Source: Microvirga splendida (GTDB taxonomy: Bacteria; Pseudomonadota; Alphaproteobacteria; Rhizobiales; Beijerinckiaceae). Taken from it: a DNA stretch of 64,000 nt. Made by a program: the position numbers and the translations under genes. Below the pieces are notes generated by a model. That model made no database searches. It saw only the letters and a list, made by a program, of their open reading frames with translations, and was not told where the DNA came from. The stretch covers positions 124,001-188,000 of the forward strand of contig NZ_JAELXT010000002.1 of NCBI RefSeq assembly GCF_016427565.1, written 5' to 3'. This document shows, in pieces, positions 24,611-32,789 of this stretch (the stretch's first letter is position 1; every line of letters starts with the position of its first letter).

Positions 24611-25159
24611 CTACGAGGTCTGCATGAACAGCGCCGCCTTGACCAGGCGGTCGGGGCCGAGATCCTCCTGGGCATCGAGAGCCAGGAGCTCCGCCAGGCG
24701 CGTGCGGGCTCGGTTGATGCGGCTCTTGATCGTGCCGAGATTGGTGCCGCAGATCTGGGCCGCCTCCTCGTAGGACACGCCCTCGGCCCCCACCAGCAGC
24801 AGCGCCTCGCGCTGCTCGATGCTGAGCTTGGCGAGCGCCGTCTGCATGTCGCTGAAGTCCAGGCGCGCACCCTGCTCGGGCATGACCGCCAGCTTGCCGG
24901 CCAGTGCGCCCTCCGGGTCGTTCACCTCCCGGCGGCTCTTGCGCATGTCCGTGTAGAACTGGTTGCGCAGGATGGTGAAGAGCCACGCCTGCATGCTCGT
25001 GCCGGGCTGGAACTTGTCCAGGTTCTCGAGCCCGCGCAGCAGGGCCGCCTGCACGAGGTCGTCCGCATAGGTGACGTTGCCGGTGAGCGAGATGGCGAAG
25101 GCGCGCAGGTGCGGGATCGCCTCCAGCATCGCCTGACGGACGGGATCCTCACTCGCCAT
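24611..25159 (-). CDS. ecfG: EcfG-type ECF sigma factor of the general stress response
   Basis: The 182-residue protein has sigma region 2 (AFAISLTGNVTYADDLVQAA, LFTILRNQFYTDMRK) and region 4 (LSIEQREALLLVGAEGVSYE, LGTIKSRINRARTRLAEL). The sequence and its coupling to NepR identify the ECF15/EcfG group, which directs the alphaproteobacterial general stress regulon at ggaac-N16/17-cgtt promoters. NepR binds and inhibits it until the regulator PhyR is phosphorylated. The start overlaps the nepR stop by 11 bp, so the two are translationally coupled. Confidence 0.9.
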   Translation of the reverse strand: MASEDPVRQAMLEAIPHLRAFAISLTGNVTYADDLVQAALLRGLENLDKFQPGTSMQAWLFTILRNQFYTDMRKSRREVNDPEGALAGKLAVMPEQGARLDFSDMQTALAKLSIEQREALLLVGAEGVSYEEAAQICGTNLGTIKSRINRARTRLAELLALDAQEDLGPDRLVKAALFMQTS

Positions 25160-25388
25160 CGCGGTCTTTCCCCTTCCCGTCCAGCTGCGCCAGGAGCTGG
25201 ACGAAGCGGTTGGGCACCGGCTCGCTCATGAGCTGGGCGTAGAAGGCCTGGAGCTGCTCGCCCAGGAAGGTCGCCACATGGGGCGGCAGGCTCGGCTCCG
25301 GGCCCGGATCGCCGCTGACGTTCAGGAGGTTTTCGAGCGCGTCCGGCTCGTCCAGTACGGTGCCGTCTTTGGGTTTTTCCTTGGACAC
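25149..25388 (-). CDS. nepR: NepR anti-sigma factor
   Basis: The 79-residue acidic protein contains the NepR core LGEQLQAFYAQLMSEPVP then NRFVQLLAQLD, matching the family's helix 1-helix 2 pattern (L-x-x-FY-x-L---P-P-RF--LL--L). It sequesters EcfG and is itself captured by phosphorylated PhyR. The GTG at 25388 is chosen because GGAG lies 8 nt upstream; GTG codons at 25394 and 25409 are alternatives. No phyR gene is present next to the pair, unlike the usual arrangement; it must be elsewhere. Confidence 0.88.
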   Translation of the reverse strand: MSKEKPKDGTVLDEPDALENLLNVSGDPGPEPSLPPHVATFLGEQLQAFYAQLMSEPVPNRFVQLLAQLDGKGKDRDGE

Positions 25389-25596
25389 GCTCACTTCTCC
25401 AGATCCCACCGGACCGCTCCCGCATGCCTGCGGCCCGCAAGGGATACCTTGCCCTTACCCGAGGCAGGGAGCTCTGCCATTAACTTAGGATAACCGTGGG
25501 CGCAGCCGCAGGACCAGGCGCAAGCTTTGCTTTTTTCCCTAACGGAAGCGCAATCCCGTCAAAAGTTAACGGAATAACCACAACTCCGGGCGGAAT

Positions 25597-27909
25597 GTGG
25601 CGCTGATCGTCGCTCACAGGCTCACCGGACTCATCGTGCCCGCCTCCCTGCTCATCGTCCTCAGCATCGTTGTCGCGGCGGCCGTCATCGTGGGGGCCGT
25701 GCTCCTGCTGGTGCGGGGCTACACCGACGATCTCTCACGCGCCGAGGGAGACCTGGCGAACCTCGCGCTGACCCTCCAGGAGCGGACGGACGGCATCCTC
25801 CAGTCCATCGAGGGCGTCCTGCGCGACCTGGTGGACCGCATCCCGCAGGCGAGCCTGCGGGTGAGCGAGTTCGACGGCTTCGCCGCGTCGCAGGCCACGA
25901 AGGCGGTTCTGGTCGGCGCTTCCTGCACCCTGCCCCAGATCGTGCGCATCGACCTCGTCAACGCCCGCGGGCGGCTCGTCGGCACGTCGAACCCGCGCCC
26001 GATGTCCGATCCCATCTACCTGACGGGCTCATCCTACTACCAGGCCCTCTCGACGGATGCGTCGCTCACCTCTTACTTAAGCGAGCCGATGCGGATCCGC
26101 ACCACGGGCAAGAAGGTGCTGTCGCTCGCGCGCAGGATCGACGACACCGAAGGAAACCTCCTCGGCATCGCAGTCTCCACCATCGATCTCGACCATTTCG
26201 AGACGCTCTACAAGGAGCACCTGCGCAAGCCCTCGTCGGCCGTCACGCTCTACCGGCGCGACGGCACCGTTCTGGCGCACAGCCCACATTCCGAGCGGGC
26301 GCTGGGCCGCAAGATCTGGAAGCCCGACACGCCGCTGCAGCGGATGATTGCCAAGAACAGCCCGACGCTCATCCGCGACGTGAGCTGGATCGACCGTCAG
26401 GAGCGGTTGTTCGCGCTTCATCCGCTGGCCCATCATCCGGCCGGCATCGCGGTCAGCCGCACCGTGGCGGAGCTCATGGCCGGGCAGCGCCTGGAGGCGC
26501 GCGTGATCGGGTTCATGGCCTACATCATGGGCGTCGCCGTCGATACCGCGAGCCTCCTGGGCCTGCGGCATGTGAGAACCGGGATCTTAAGGGCCGCGAG
26601 CGAGAGCTACCTGTCGCGCCACGACGTGCTGACCCGGCTGCCCAACAGGCCGTTCTTCATCGAGGAACTGAGGCGGACATACCTCGCCTCGCAGCGGGCC
26701 GGCACGGACTTCGCCCTGCACCTGATCGACCTCAACCGGTTCAAAGACATCAACGACAACCACGGCCACGGCGCCGGCGACGAGATCATCCTGGCGGTGG
26801 CGCGGCGCCTGCGCGAGCGCCTGCGCAAGGGCGACTTCATCGCCCGCATCGGCGGCGACGAGTTCGCCATCATCCAAAGGCCCGTCAGGGGCCGGCAGCA
26901 GGTCACGGATGTGGTCCAGGCGATCCAGGCCGCGATGAAGACCCCGTGCACTGTCGGGAGCACGGAGATCGATGTCGGGCTGTCCATCGGAGTCGCGCTT
27001 GCGTCCTCCGACGGCAAGACCTCGACCGAACTCATGCGGGCCGCCGACGTGGCGCTCTTCGCGGCGAAGTCCGACCCGGACGGGAGCTATCGCTTCTACG
27101 ACCCCAACATCCAGGATTCCCGCGCAGAACGCCGCGCACTCGAGGAGGCCCTCAGGAGCGCCCTGGACAAGCGGGAGTTCGAGCTGTTCTACCAGCCGAT
27201 CCTCGATCTCGGGACGAACCGGATGTGGGGCTGCGAGGCGCTGGTGCGCTGGAAGCACGCCACGAAGGGCATGATCCCGCCCCTGCAGTTCATCCCGACC
27301 GCCGAGGAATCGGGGCTCATCGGGCCGATCGGCGACTGGATCCTCGAAGAGGCCTGCGCGACGGCCATGACCTGGAACCTCCCGCTGAAGGTCGCGGTCA
27401 ATCTCTCGCCGGTGCAGTTCAAGCGCCGCGACGTCTATGCCAGCGTCACGAAGGCCCTGACCCTCTCCGGCCTGCCGGCCCAGCGGCTGGTGCTGGAGAT
27501 CACGGAATCCGTCAAGCTCACCGAGGAGGCGACCGCGTCCCTCAGGCGGCTCAAGACCCTGGGCGTCGGGATCTCGCTCGACGATTTCGGCACCGGCTAT
27601 GCGTCGATGAGCTATCTCAGGAGCTTTCCCTTCGACAAGATCAAGATCGACCAGTCCTTCGTGCGCGGCATGATGGAATCCTCGGGCAGCCGCGCGATCA
27701 TCAAGGCCACCATCGGGCTCGCCAATGACCTCAGGATGAGCACGACCGCGGAAGGCGTCGAAACGCAGGAGCAGCTCAATGCGCTGCGCGTGGCCGGCGC
27801 CTCGCAGGCTCAAGGCTACCTGATCGCCAAGCCGATGCCCCGCGAAGCCCTCGAGGCTTTCATGACCGAGATTCAAAACCCTCAGCAGACCGCGCGGGCC
27901 GTCGCCTGA
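25597..27909 (+). CDS. GGDEF-EAL membrane protein (c-di-GMP turnover)
   Basis: The 770-residue protein has one N-terminal span (about 10-40), a large periplasmic Cache-like sensor (about 50-295), and a second span at about 300-320. The GGDEF domain follows with RIGGDEFAI at about residue 417 and an intact RxxD inhibition site (RKGD) five residues before. The EAL domain has CEALVRW, LEITES, DDFGTGYASMSYL, KIKIDQSFVRG and AEGVETQ. Both catalytic motifs look intact, so it could make or break c-di-GMP. Translation begins at GTG. A PilZ protein, a c-di-GMP receptor type, lies at 61158. Confidence 0.92.
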   Translation: MALIVAHRLTGLIVPASLLIVLSIVVAAAVIVGAVLLLVRGYTDDLSRAEGDLANLALTLQERTDGILQSIEGVLRDLVDRIPQASLRVSEFDGFAASQATKAVLVGASCTLPQIVRIDLVNARGRLVGTSNPRPMSDPIYLTGSSYYQALSTDASLTSYLSEPMRIRTTGKKVLSLARRIDDTEGNLLGIAVSTIDLDHFETLYKEHLRKPSSAVTLYRRDGTVLAHSPHSERALGRKIWKPDTPLQRMIAKNSPTLIRDVSWIDRQERLFALHPLAHHPAGIAVSRTVAELMAGQRLEARVIGFMAYIMGVAVDTASLLGLRHVRTGILRAASESYLSRHDVLTRLPNRPFFIEELRRTYLASQRAGTDFALHLIDLNRFKDINDNHGHGAGDEIILAVARRLRERLRKGDFIARIGGDEFAIIQRPVRGRQQVTDVVQAIQAAMKTPCTVGSTEIDVGLSIGVALASSDGKTSTELMRAADVALFAAKSDPDGSYRFYDPNIQDSRAERRALEEALRSALDKREFELFYQPILDLGTNRMWGCEALVRWKHATKGMIPPLQFIPTAEESGLIGPIGDWILEEACATAMTWNLPLKVAVNLSPVQFKRRDVYASVTKALTLSGLPAQRLVLEITESVKLTEEATASLRRLKTLGVGISLDDFGTGYASMSYLRSFPFDKIKIDQSFVRGMMESSGSRAIIKATIGLANDLRMSTTAEGVETQEQLNALRVAGASQAQGYLIAKPMPREALEAFMTEIQNPQQTARAVA

Positions 27910-27923
27910 CGCGGCGCCCGGTT

Positions 27924-28649
27924 TCAGGCCGCCTCAGGCCATGAATGCTGCCGCTCGGCTTCGAGAAGCTGCTCGGCCCTGCGGGTGAACTCGTTGCCGG
28001 GCAGGCCCGGCTGGATCGGGTCGAGATAGGAGACCGAGATGGTCCCTCCCCGCTTGACGGGCCGGTCCACGCCCCAGAAGTGTCCCGAGTTCAAGGCGAC
28101 GGGAAGAACCACCCGGTCGAGCTTCGCGTAGAGGATCTCGACGCCGCGCTTGAACGCGACGGGCTCGGAGACGGACTTTCGGGTGCCTTCCGGGAAGATC
28201 AGCACGGAACGGCCCTGGGCCAGCGCGGCGCGGCTCTCGTCCACCATCTTCCGTACGGCCTTCGTGCCGCTCTCCCGGTCGATCAGGATCATCGGCGACT
28301 TGCGCAGGAACCAGGAGAAGACCGGGATGCTCAGCAGTTCCTGCTTCGCGACGATCGCCACGTCCGGAAAGAGCGCCAGGAACGCCAGGGTTTCCCAGGT
28401 CGATTGATGATTGGCGACGATCAGGCAGGGCTCGTCGGGGATATTGTGAAGGCCGCGCTCCGTATAGCTCAGGCCGACGATCCGCTTCAGGCCGGCGAGA
28501 ATGCCCCGCGCCCACAGCCGCGACGCCACGCGCACGGCCCGTTCCGGGGAGCCGCACAGCCACAGCACGGCGAGCACGGGCGCGAAGAGGCCGGTCCAGA
28601 GAGCAAGATAGAGATCGAAGAGCTTCGAGCGGAAGAGCTGCATGGCCAT
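27924..28649 (-). CDS. plsC: 1-acyl-sn-glycerol-3-phosphate acyltransferase
   Basis: The 241-residue protein has an N-terminal hydrophobic segment (LALWTGLFAPVLAVLWL) and the PlsC motifs VANHQSTWETLAF (the NHxxxxE/D catalytic block), ILIDRESGTKA, and IFPEGTRKS. It transfers an acyl chain to lysophosphatidic acid in phospholipid synthesis at the inner membrane. ATG at 28649 or 28643 is the likely start; a TTG at 28670 is possible. It converges on the GGDEF-EAL gene with a 14-bp gap. Confidence 0.88.
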   Translation of the reverse strand: MAMQLFRSKLFDLYLALWTGLFAPVLAVLWLCGSPERAVRVASRLWARGILAGLKRIVGLSYTERGLHNIPDEPCLIVANHQSTWETLAFLALFPDVAIVAKQELLSIPVFSWFLRKSPMILIDRESGTKAVRKMVDESRAALAQGRSVLIFPEGTRKSVSEPVAFKRGVEILYAKLDRVVLPVALNSGHFWGVDRPVKRGGTISVSYLDPIQPGLPGNEFTRRAEQLLEAERQHSWPEAA

Positions 28650-28713
28650 GAAATGCTTCGGATGAATCAACGTTTGCTGCGCATCACGCTCTGCCGCGAT
28701 GCCGGCTCGCGAT

Positions 28714-28751
28714 CAACAAAAAACGAAGCGGCGCATGATCACATGCGCCGC
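28714..28751 (-). terminator. Rho-independent terminator after rpsU
   Basis: A 10-bp perfect stem gcggcgcatg/catgcgccgc with a 4-nt loop (28728-28751) is followed on the minus strand by ttcgttttttgtt. It lies 35 bp after the rpsU stop. Confidence 0.88.
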
Positions 28752-28786
28752 TGCAAGGATGATAACGGAGAGGTGTTCTGGAGATG

Positions 28787-29086
28787 TTACTCTGCAGCCT
28801 CGGTGCGAGGCGCAGCGCTCGGTGCCGCCATCGGGCGGCGGGCGCCGGCGGCGCCCGGACGGGGCTTCGGCTTGGGCGCCGCAATCAGCCCTTCGCGGAT
28901 CGCCTGCTTGCGGGCGGCCTTGCGGTTGCGCCGGACGGCCTCGGCCTTCTCGCGGGTCTTTCGCTCGGAGGGCTTCTCATAGGCCTTGCGCGCCTTCATC
29001 TCGCGGAAGATGCCTTCGCGCTGCATCTTCTTCTTGAGAACCCGGAGGGCTTGATCGACGTTGTTGTCGCGTACCAGAACCTGCAA
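28787..29086 (-). CDS. rpsU: 30S ribosomal protein S21, extended form
   Basis: The 99-residue protein has the S21 core [20 protein letters not shown], then [19 protein letters not shown] and [11 protein letters not shown], followed by an Ala/Pro-rich tail of about 30 residues seen in Rhizobiales S21. It binds the 30S subunit near the anti-Shine-Dalgarno end of 16S rRNA. Single-gene transcript with a strong terminator. Many Rhizobiales have two S21 genes, one close to a cold-shock gene, as here. Confidence 0.95.
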   Translation of the reverse strand: MQVLVRDNNVDQALRVLKKKMQREGIFREMKARKAYEKPSERKTREKAEAVRRNRKAARKQAIREGLIAAPKPKPRPGAAGARRPMAAPSAAPRTEAAE

Positions 29087-29230
29087 TGGATGTCCTCTCT
29101 ACGTGTTGGTGTGTTGCTCCGCCTCGACTTGCGCCTGGCGGATCGATCAATGACGTTTGTGGGCGGGCGCCCGGAGCATCGTGCGGACCCTGAGGGCCGC
29201 GTCAGCGATACTCTCTATCAATCCGATGCA

Positions 29231-29425
29231 TCAGGCGCTTCGGATCTCGCCTTCGCGGACAGCTCTCTCGATCATGCCCGACTTGATCCGGTACGAGACT
29301 TCTCCCGTCTGGTCGGCCGGCATGAGCCGCACGACCTCGTAGACGGTGCCGGCATTCGTCCGTGTATCGGAGAATCCGGCCTGCGTCATCCGAACCATCT
29401 GTCGAATCTTGAACTTGTGAGACAT
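29231..29425 (-). CDS. Small YRIK-motif protein, paralogue of 16981-17190
   Basis: The 64-residue protein begins MSHKFKIRQMVRMTQ and continues YEVVRLMPADQTGEVSYRIK and ERAVREGEI. It matches the 16981-17190 product over its whole length. It lies downstream of cspA copy 2 on the same strand, as the other copy lies downstream of cspA copy 1. GAGGAG precedes the ATG. Function unknown. Confidence 0.7.
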   Translation of the reverse strand: MSHKFKIRQMVRMTQAGFSDTRTNAGTVYEVVRLMPADQTGEVSYRIKSGMIERAVREGEIRSA

Positions 29426-29481
29426 CGCTCGATCTCCTCTTCCGTATCGGCGGGATCGGACGCGACCGTCGGACCCGGCGA

Positions 29482-29499
29482 GCCAAGGTGCTCCTTGGC
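29482..29499 (-). terminator. Possible hairpin after the DUF6481 gene
   Basis: A 7-bp perfect stem gccaagg/ccttggc with a 4-nt loop lies 8 bp after the DUF6481 stop. There is no T run, so termination is only possible. Confidence 0.4.
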
Positions 29500-29506
29500 C
29501 AGGGTT

Positions 29507-29884
29507 CTACTTGCGGGCCTTGCGGGCCGCATAGCGGGCGTCGCGGGCTGCCTTGCGCTCGGCTTCGAGCCTTGCGTCCTCGACGATCTTTTCGGCCGCC
29601 ATCCGCGCATCCTGCTCCGCCTGCAGCTCTTCCTGCTTCGCCTGCTCGGCCGCGCGGGCCTCGCGCTCGGCTGTCATGCGGGCATCGTCGGCGAGGCGCT
29701 TGGCTTCGCGCTCGGCGAGACGAGCATCGCGCGCGGCGCTCACGGAAGCCCGGGCAGCCCGCCGCTCCGCAACCGCCGGATCGTCAAGTCCCGGACGCTG
29801 CCGGAACTTTTCCGCCATGGCCTGCTTCGCGTTCTTGGCCGCATTGAGCCGCTCGCCGAAATTCTGATGCTTCATTCCGCTCAT
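29507..29884 (-). CDS. DUF6481 family Ala/Glu/Arg-rich protein
   Basis: The 125-residue protein begins MSGMKHQNFGERLNAAKNAK and is almost entirely a charged helix of Ala, Glu, Arg and Lys. This start and composition are those of DUF6481 (from memory of the family), abundant in Rhizobiales and unassigned. A coiled-coil or ribosome/RNA-associated stress role is only an inference. The ATG at 29884 follows AAGGATC; the preceding frame is open by chance. Confidence 0.75.
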   Translation of the reverse strand: MSGMKHQNFGERLNAAKNAKQAMAEKFRQRPGLDDPAVAERRAARASVSAARDARLAEREAKRLADDARMTAEREARAAEQAKQEELQAEQDARMAAEKIVEDARLEAERKAARDARYAARKARK

Positions 29885-29918
29885 TGATCCTTTTTTGCCT
29901 CGCCGAATGCGGGGCCGA

Positions 29919-30119
29919 TTACCGGACGCGCCGGATGCTTGTGATGTCGCCGCCCGGGAGAGTGCCCTGCTCCTGCTGGGCGCGTGCAATCAGCCCGACA
30001 GCGCGGGGATCGCTGGCCTTGCCCGGATTGTCGACCCAGAGATAGGCCCTGCGGGCGTCGGCATAGTCCACCACGAACATCACGGATTTCGCAGCAGTCG
30101 CTTTTCGAAAGGTGTTCAT
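29919..30119 (-). CDS. Small protein of unknown function
   Basis: The 66-residue soluble protein (MNTFRKATAAKSVMFVVDYA start, ending ITSIRRVR) has an alternating pattern but no recognised family. GAGGA precedes the ATG. It lies between cspA copy 2 and the DUF6481 gene in the same direction; the terminator after cspA lies upstream of it, so it probably has its own promoter. Confidence 0.55.
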   Translation of the reverse strand: MNTFRKATAAKSVMFVVDYADARRAYLWVDNPGKASDPRAVGLIARAQQEQGTLPGGDITSIRRVR

Positions 30120-30168
30120 TGTGTCCTCGCCGGTTTCGCCATCGTAGACGATGGCATTGCAAAAAGCA

Positions 30169-30195
30169 GAAGCCGCCCCACGCGGGAGCGGCTTC
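30169..30195 (-). terminator. cspA: Rho-independent terminator after cspA copy 2
   Basis: The hairpin gaagccgc-ccc / ggg-a-gcggcttc, followed on the minus strand by tgctttttgc, differs by one deleted base from the terminator after copy 1. It lies 36 bp after the cspA stop. Confidence 0.8.
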
Positions 30196-30230
30196 GTCGT
30201 TCAGGCGCTGTATGAGGCGCCCGTCATTCT

Positions 30231-30440
30231 TTAGGCCGTCTGGATGTTGTTCACGGCAACCTTGCCGGAACGACGATCTTCGGCGGTGTCGAAGGACACC
30301 TTCTGGCCTTCACGCAGGCCGCGGATGCCGGCACGCTCGAGAGCGGTAGCGTGGACGAAAACGTCCTTCTCGCCGTTGTCGGGCTGGATGAAGCCGAAGC
30401 CTTTTTGATCGTTGTAGAACTTAACAGTGCCTGTCATCAT
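30231..30440 (-). CDS. cspA: Cold-shock domain protein (CspA family), copy 2
   Basis: The 69-residue cold-shock domain has KGFGFIQP and DVFVHATAL; it differs from copy 1 at only a few positions (for example NDQKGFGFIQPDNGEKD and LREGQKV). Function as for copy 1: RNA chaperone. It has MMTGTVKF; ATG at 30440 or 30437. Leader and terminator closely match those of copy 1, so the two arose by duplication of a whole transcription unit. Confidence 0.95.
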   Translation of the reverse strand: MMTGTVKFYNDQKGFGFIQPDNGEKDVFVHATALERAGIRGLREGQKVSFDTAEDRRSGKVAVNNIQTA

Positions 30441-30590
30441 GGCAGTATTCCTTGGAGTTTATGCATTAGTGCACGTGAGCTCGAAGGCGTGCGGAAGCAC
30501 GACCTCGGGCTCGGGTTCGTCGAAGTTTGGGAAGAGCGTCTGAACGTGCGCCTGGCATGCCAAGGCGTAACGGCCCGATTGTCCGGCCAA
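30441..30590 (-). promoter_or_regulatory. Conserved structured 5' leader of cspA copy 2
   Basis: This leader shares with 17554-17701 the blocks tggccggacaatcggg, ccaggcgcacgttc, cgacgaacc and gaggtcg in the same order. Its central hairpin is cgtgc-ttcc-gcacg, against cgcgc-ttct-gcgcg in copy 1, a compensatory change. It supports a conserved RNA structure. Confidence 0.65.
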
Positions 30591-31005
30591 AGGTCGATGA
30601 TCCTGATGTAGGGCGTCCAACCCGCAAATACAAGGCGCCATTTCGAGAAAGTGCCGAAATCCCTCTGAGCGTTGTTCTTCGATGAAGGCCGATTTGCCTG
30701 GGAAAACCACGCAATAATCGCGGCTTCGCCCCAGGTTTTACTTTCCTCAACCGTAGCGTTTCACCAGATTTCGGGAAGTTTTATCTTGCCATCAGGCGGT
30801 GGATGCCCCATATGGATCCCATCCAACCGAGATGTTCGGCCTGCTCTCCCTAGCTCGTGATCGAGCCGCCGAGCCTGCTTCCCGTTCCCATCGTTTGCCA
30901 CATTCGGCCCTTCCGGGCGGATTTTACCTGTCGGTGCGCTGCGCCGACCGTTTCACTCATAGAAGAAGCCGTCAGGGCCCTGCCCGATGCGGCCACAGGA
31001 TGATT
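30591..31005. other. Intergenic region upstream of cspA copy 2
   Basis: About 415 bp hold the cspA promoter (minus) and the promoter of the small plus-strand gene at 31006. No repeat or RNA gene is evident. Confidence 0.5.
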
Positions 31006-31152
31006 ATGTCGACTGCCATTCACGTTCAAACTGCCAAGACCCCTCCCCAGCACGCCAAGGTCCGCGTGCAGCCCAAGGCTGCCCCGAAGCCGCAATCCTC
31101 CGGGCTGTCCCGGGAGGAAATCCGCCAGATCGTCCTCGAGATGATCGGCTGA
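31006..31152 (+). CDS. 48-residue small protein
   Basis: The short protein begins MSTAIHVQTAKTPPQHAKVR and ends with a helix LSREEIRQIVLEMIG. The Pro/Lys-rich middle suggests a flexible linker. An ATG two codons upstream (31000) is possible. AGGA precedes. No family recognised; the regular helix at the end and the codon use support it being real. Confidence 0.5.
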   Translation: MSTAIHVQTAKTPPQHAKVRVQPKAAPKPQSSGLSREEIRQIVLEMIG

Positions 31153-31225
31153 GCACTCCTGAGACCCCGGAACCGGCCGTCTATGCTCCCCCGTCCGATT
31201 GGTGTACGGGACGGAGCCGCGCCCT

Positions 31226-31278
31226 GAAGCATCGGACCCAAAAGTGGATTTGCATTTTTGGGGTCCATCCGATGCTTC
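31226..31278. repeat. Palindromic repeat, module 2
   Basis: The unit gaagcatcggacccaaaagt ... ttggggtccatccgatgcttc is an inverted repeat with an internal ggatttgcat loop. It is followed 12 bp later by module 1. Confidence 0.85.
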
Positions 31279-31290
31279 CTTCTTGGAACA

Positions 31291-31360
31291 GAGCATCGTG
31301 TGGACCGGACCCAGCGGGCCGCGCTAGCGAACACCGGATCCACTTTTCCGCACGATGCTC
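31291..31360. repeat. Palindromic repeat, module 1 (long form)
   Basis: The unit runs from gagcatcgtgtggaccggac to ccgcacgatgctc, with agcgggccgcgc in the middle. It resembles 63601-63670 in length and order. The pair lies between the 48-residue gene and trkA. Confidence 0.85.
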
Positions 31361-31403
31361 TAGATCAGGGTAGCGATCAGGACAGCCGGATGACGAGGTT
31401 GCT

Positions 31404-32789
31404 GTGAGAGTTATCGTCTGCGGTGCCGGACAGGTCGGTTCGACCATTGCCCGGCACCTCGCCTCCGAGGGCATCGATGTCACGGTCATCGATTCCTCGC
31501 CCGAACAGGCCCGCCGGGTCGACGAGAGCTACGACGTCCGCGGCATGGTGGGCCACGCCTCCCATCCCGAAGTCCTCGAACGGGCGGGCGCGCGCGATGC
31601 CGACATGCTCATCGCGGTGACCCGCTCCGACGAGGTCAACATGGTTGCCTGCCAGGTGGCCTATTCCCTCTTCAACATTCCCCGCCGCATCGCCCGCGTC
31701 CGCCACAGCGGCTACCTGGAGCGCAAGCACCGCGGTCTCTATGCCCAAGACCAGATGCCGATCGACGTGATCATCTCGCCCGAGATCGAGGTCGCCAGCG
31801 GCATCGAGCGCCGCTTCCGCACGCCGGGTGCGTTCGACACGGTGCCGCTCGCCGAGGGCCGGGTGCAGTTGCTCGGCATCCACTGCAACTCGGGAGCCTG
31901 CTCCCTCCTCGGGCGCCCCTTGAGCGAGTTGAAGACCTGCCTGCCCGATGCGGGCCTCGTGGTGATGGCGGTCGTGCGCAACGGTCAGGCGTTCGTGCCT
32001 CACGGGAGCGACCGGATCGAGGCGGGCGACGACGTCTACGTGGTGACCGAGACTGGCCAGGCGGATCGGATCATGCGCTTCTTCGGGCACGAGGAGGAGG
32101 TCGCACGCCGCGTGATCATCGTCGGCGGCGGCAATGTGGGCCTGAACCTCGCCAACCGGCTGGCCCATTCCGCGCCGGGCACCTCCCTGCGGGTGATCGA
32201 GAGCTCCCGCGAGCGGGCCGAGTTCATCTCGCAGGAGCTCGGCGACAGCGCCGTGGTGCTGCACGGGGATGCCCTCGACAAGGAAACCCTGACCGAGGCG
32301 AACGTCCAGGCCGCCGAGACGATCATCGCGGTCACCAACGACGACGAGACCAACATCTTCGCCTCGGTACTGGCCAAGCGGGCGGGCTGCGCCCGCGCCA
32401 TCACCCTGGTCAACAAATCCTCCTACGAACCCCTCCTGCCGACGCTGGGCATCGACACGGTGGTGGCCCCGAACGCGATCACGATCTCCAGCATCCTGCG
32501 CCACGTGCGCCATCGGTCCGTCTCGGCCCTGTACACCCTGCGCGAGGAGTTCGGCGAGGTGATCGAAGCGACGGCCCAGGCCGGTTCCCGCCTGGTGCGC
32601 GGCAGCATCCGCGAGGTCGAGGTTCCGCCGGGGATGCTGATCGGCGCCATCGTGCGCGACGACAAGGTCATCATTCCCACCTCCTCGACGACGATCGAGG
32701 CGGGAGACCGGGTGATCGCCCTCGTCACCTACCGGGCCCTGCGCAAGGCCGAGGCCCTGCTCGCCGGACCGCACCGGGACGAGCCATGA
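31404..32789 (+). CDS. trkA: Trk system potassium uptake protein TrkA
   Basis: The 461-residue peripheral protein has two RCK units, each an NAD-binding Rossmann domain (MRVIVCGAGQVGSTIARHL at residue 1 and RVIIVGGGNVGLNLANRL at about 235) followed by a TrkA-C domain. It gates the TrkH channel in response to nucleotides. GTG start with GAGG five nt before. The stop overlaps trkH by 4 bp, so the two are translationally coupled. Confidence 0.95.
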   Translation: MRVIVCGAGQVGSTIARHLASEGIDVTVIDSSPEQARRVDESYDVRGMVGHASHPEVLERAGARDADMLIAVTRSDEVNMVACQVAYSLFNIPRRIARVRHSGYLERKHRGLYAQDQMPIDVIISPEIEVASGIERRFRTPGAFDTVPLAEGRVQLLGIHCNSGACSLLGRPLSELKTCLPDAGLVVMAVVRNGQAFVPHGSDRIEAGDDVYVVTETGQADRIMRFFGHEEEVARRVIIVGGGNVGLNLANRLAHSAPGTSLRVIESSRERAEFISQELGDSAVVLHGDALDKETLTEANVQAAETIIAVTNDDETNIFASVLAKRAGCARAITLVNKSSYEPLLPTLGIDTVVAPNAITISSILRHVRHRSVSALYTLREEFGEVIEATAQAGSRLVRGSIREVEVPPGMLIGAIVRDDKVIIPTSSTTIEAGDRVIALVTYRALRKAEALLAGPHRDEP

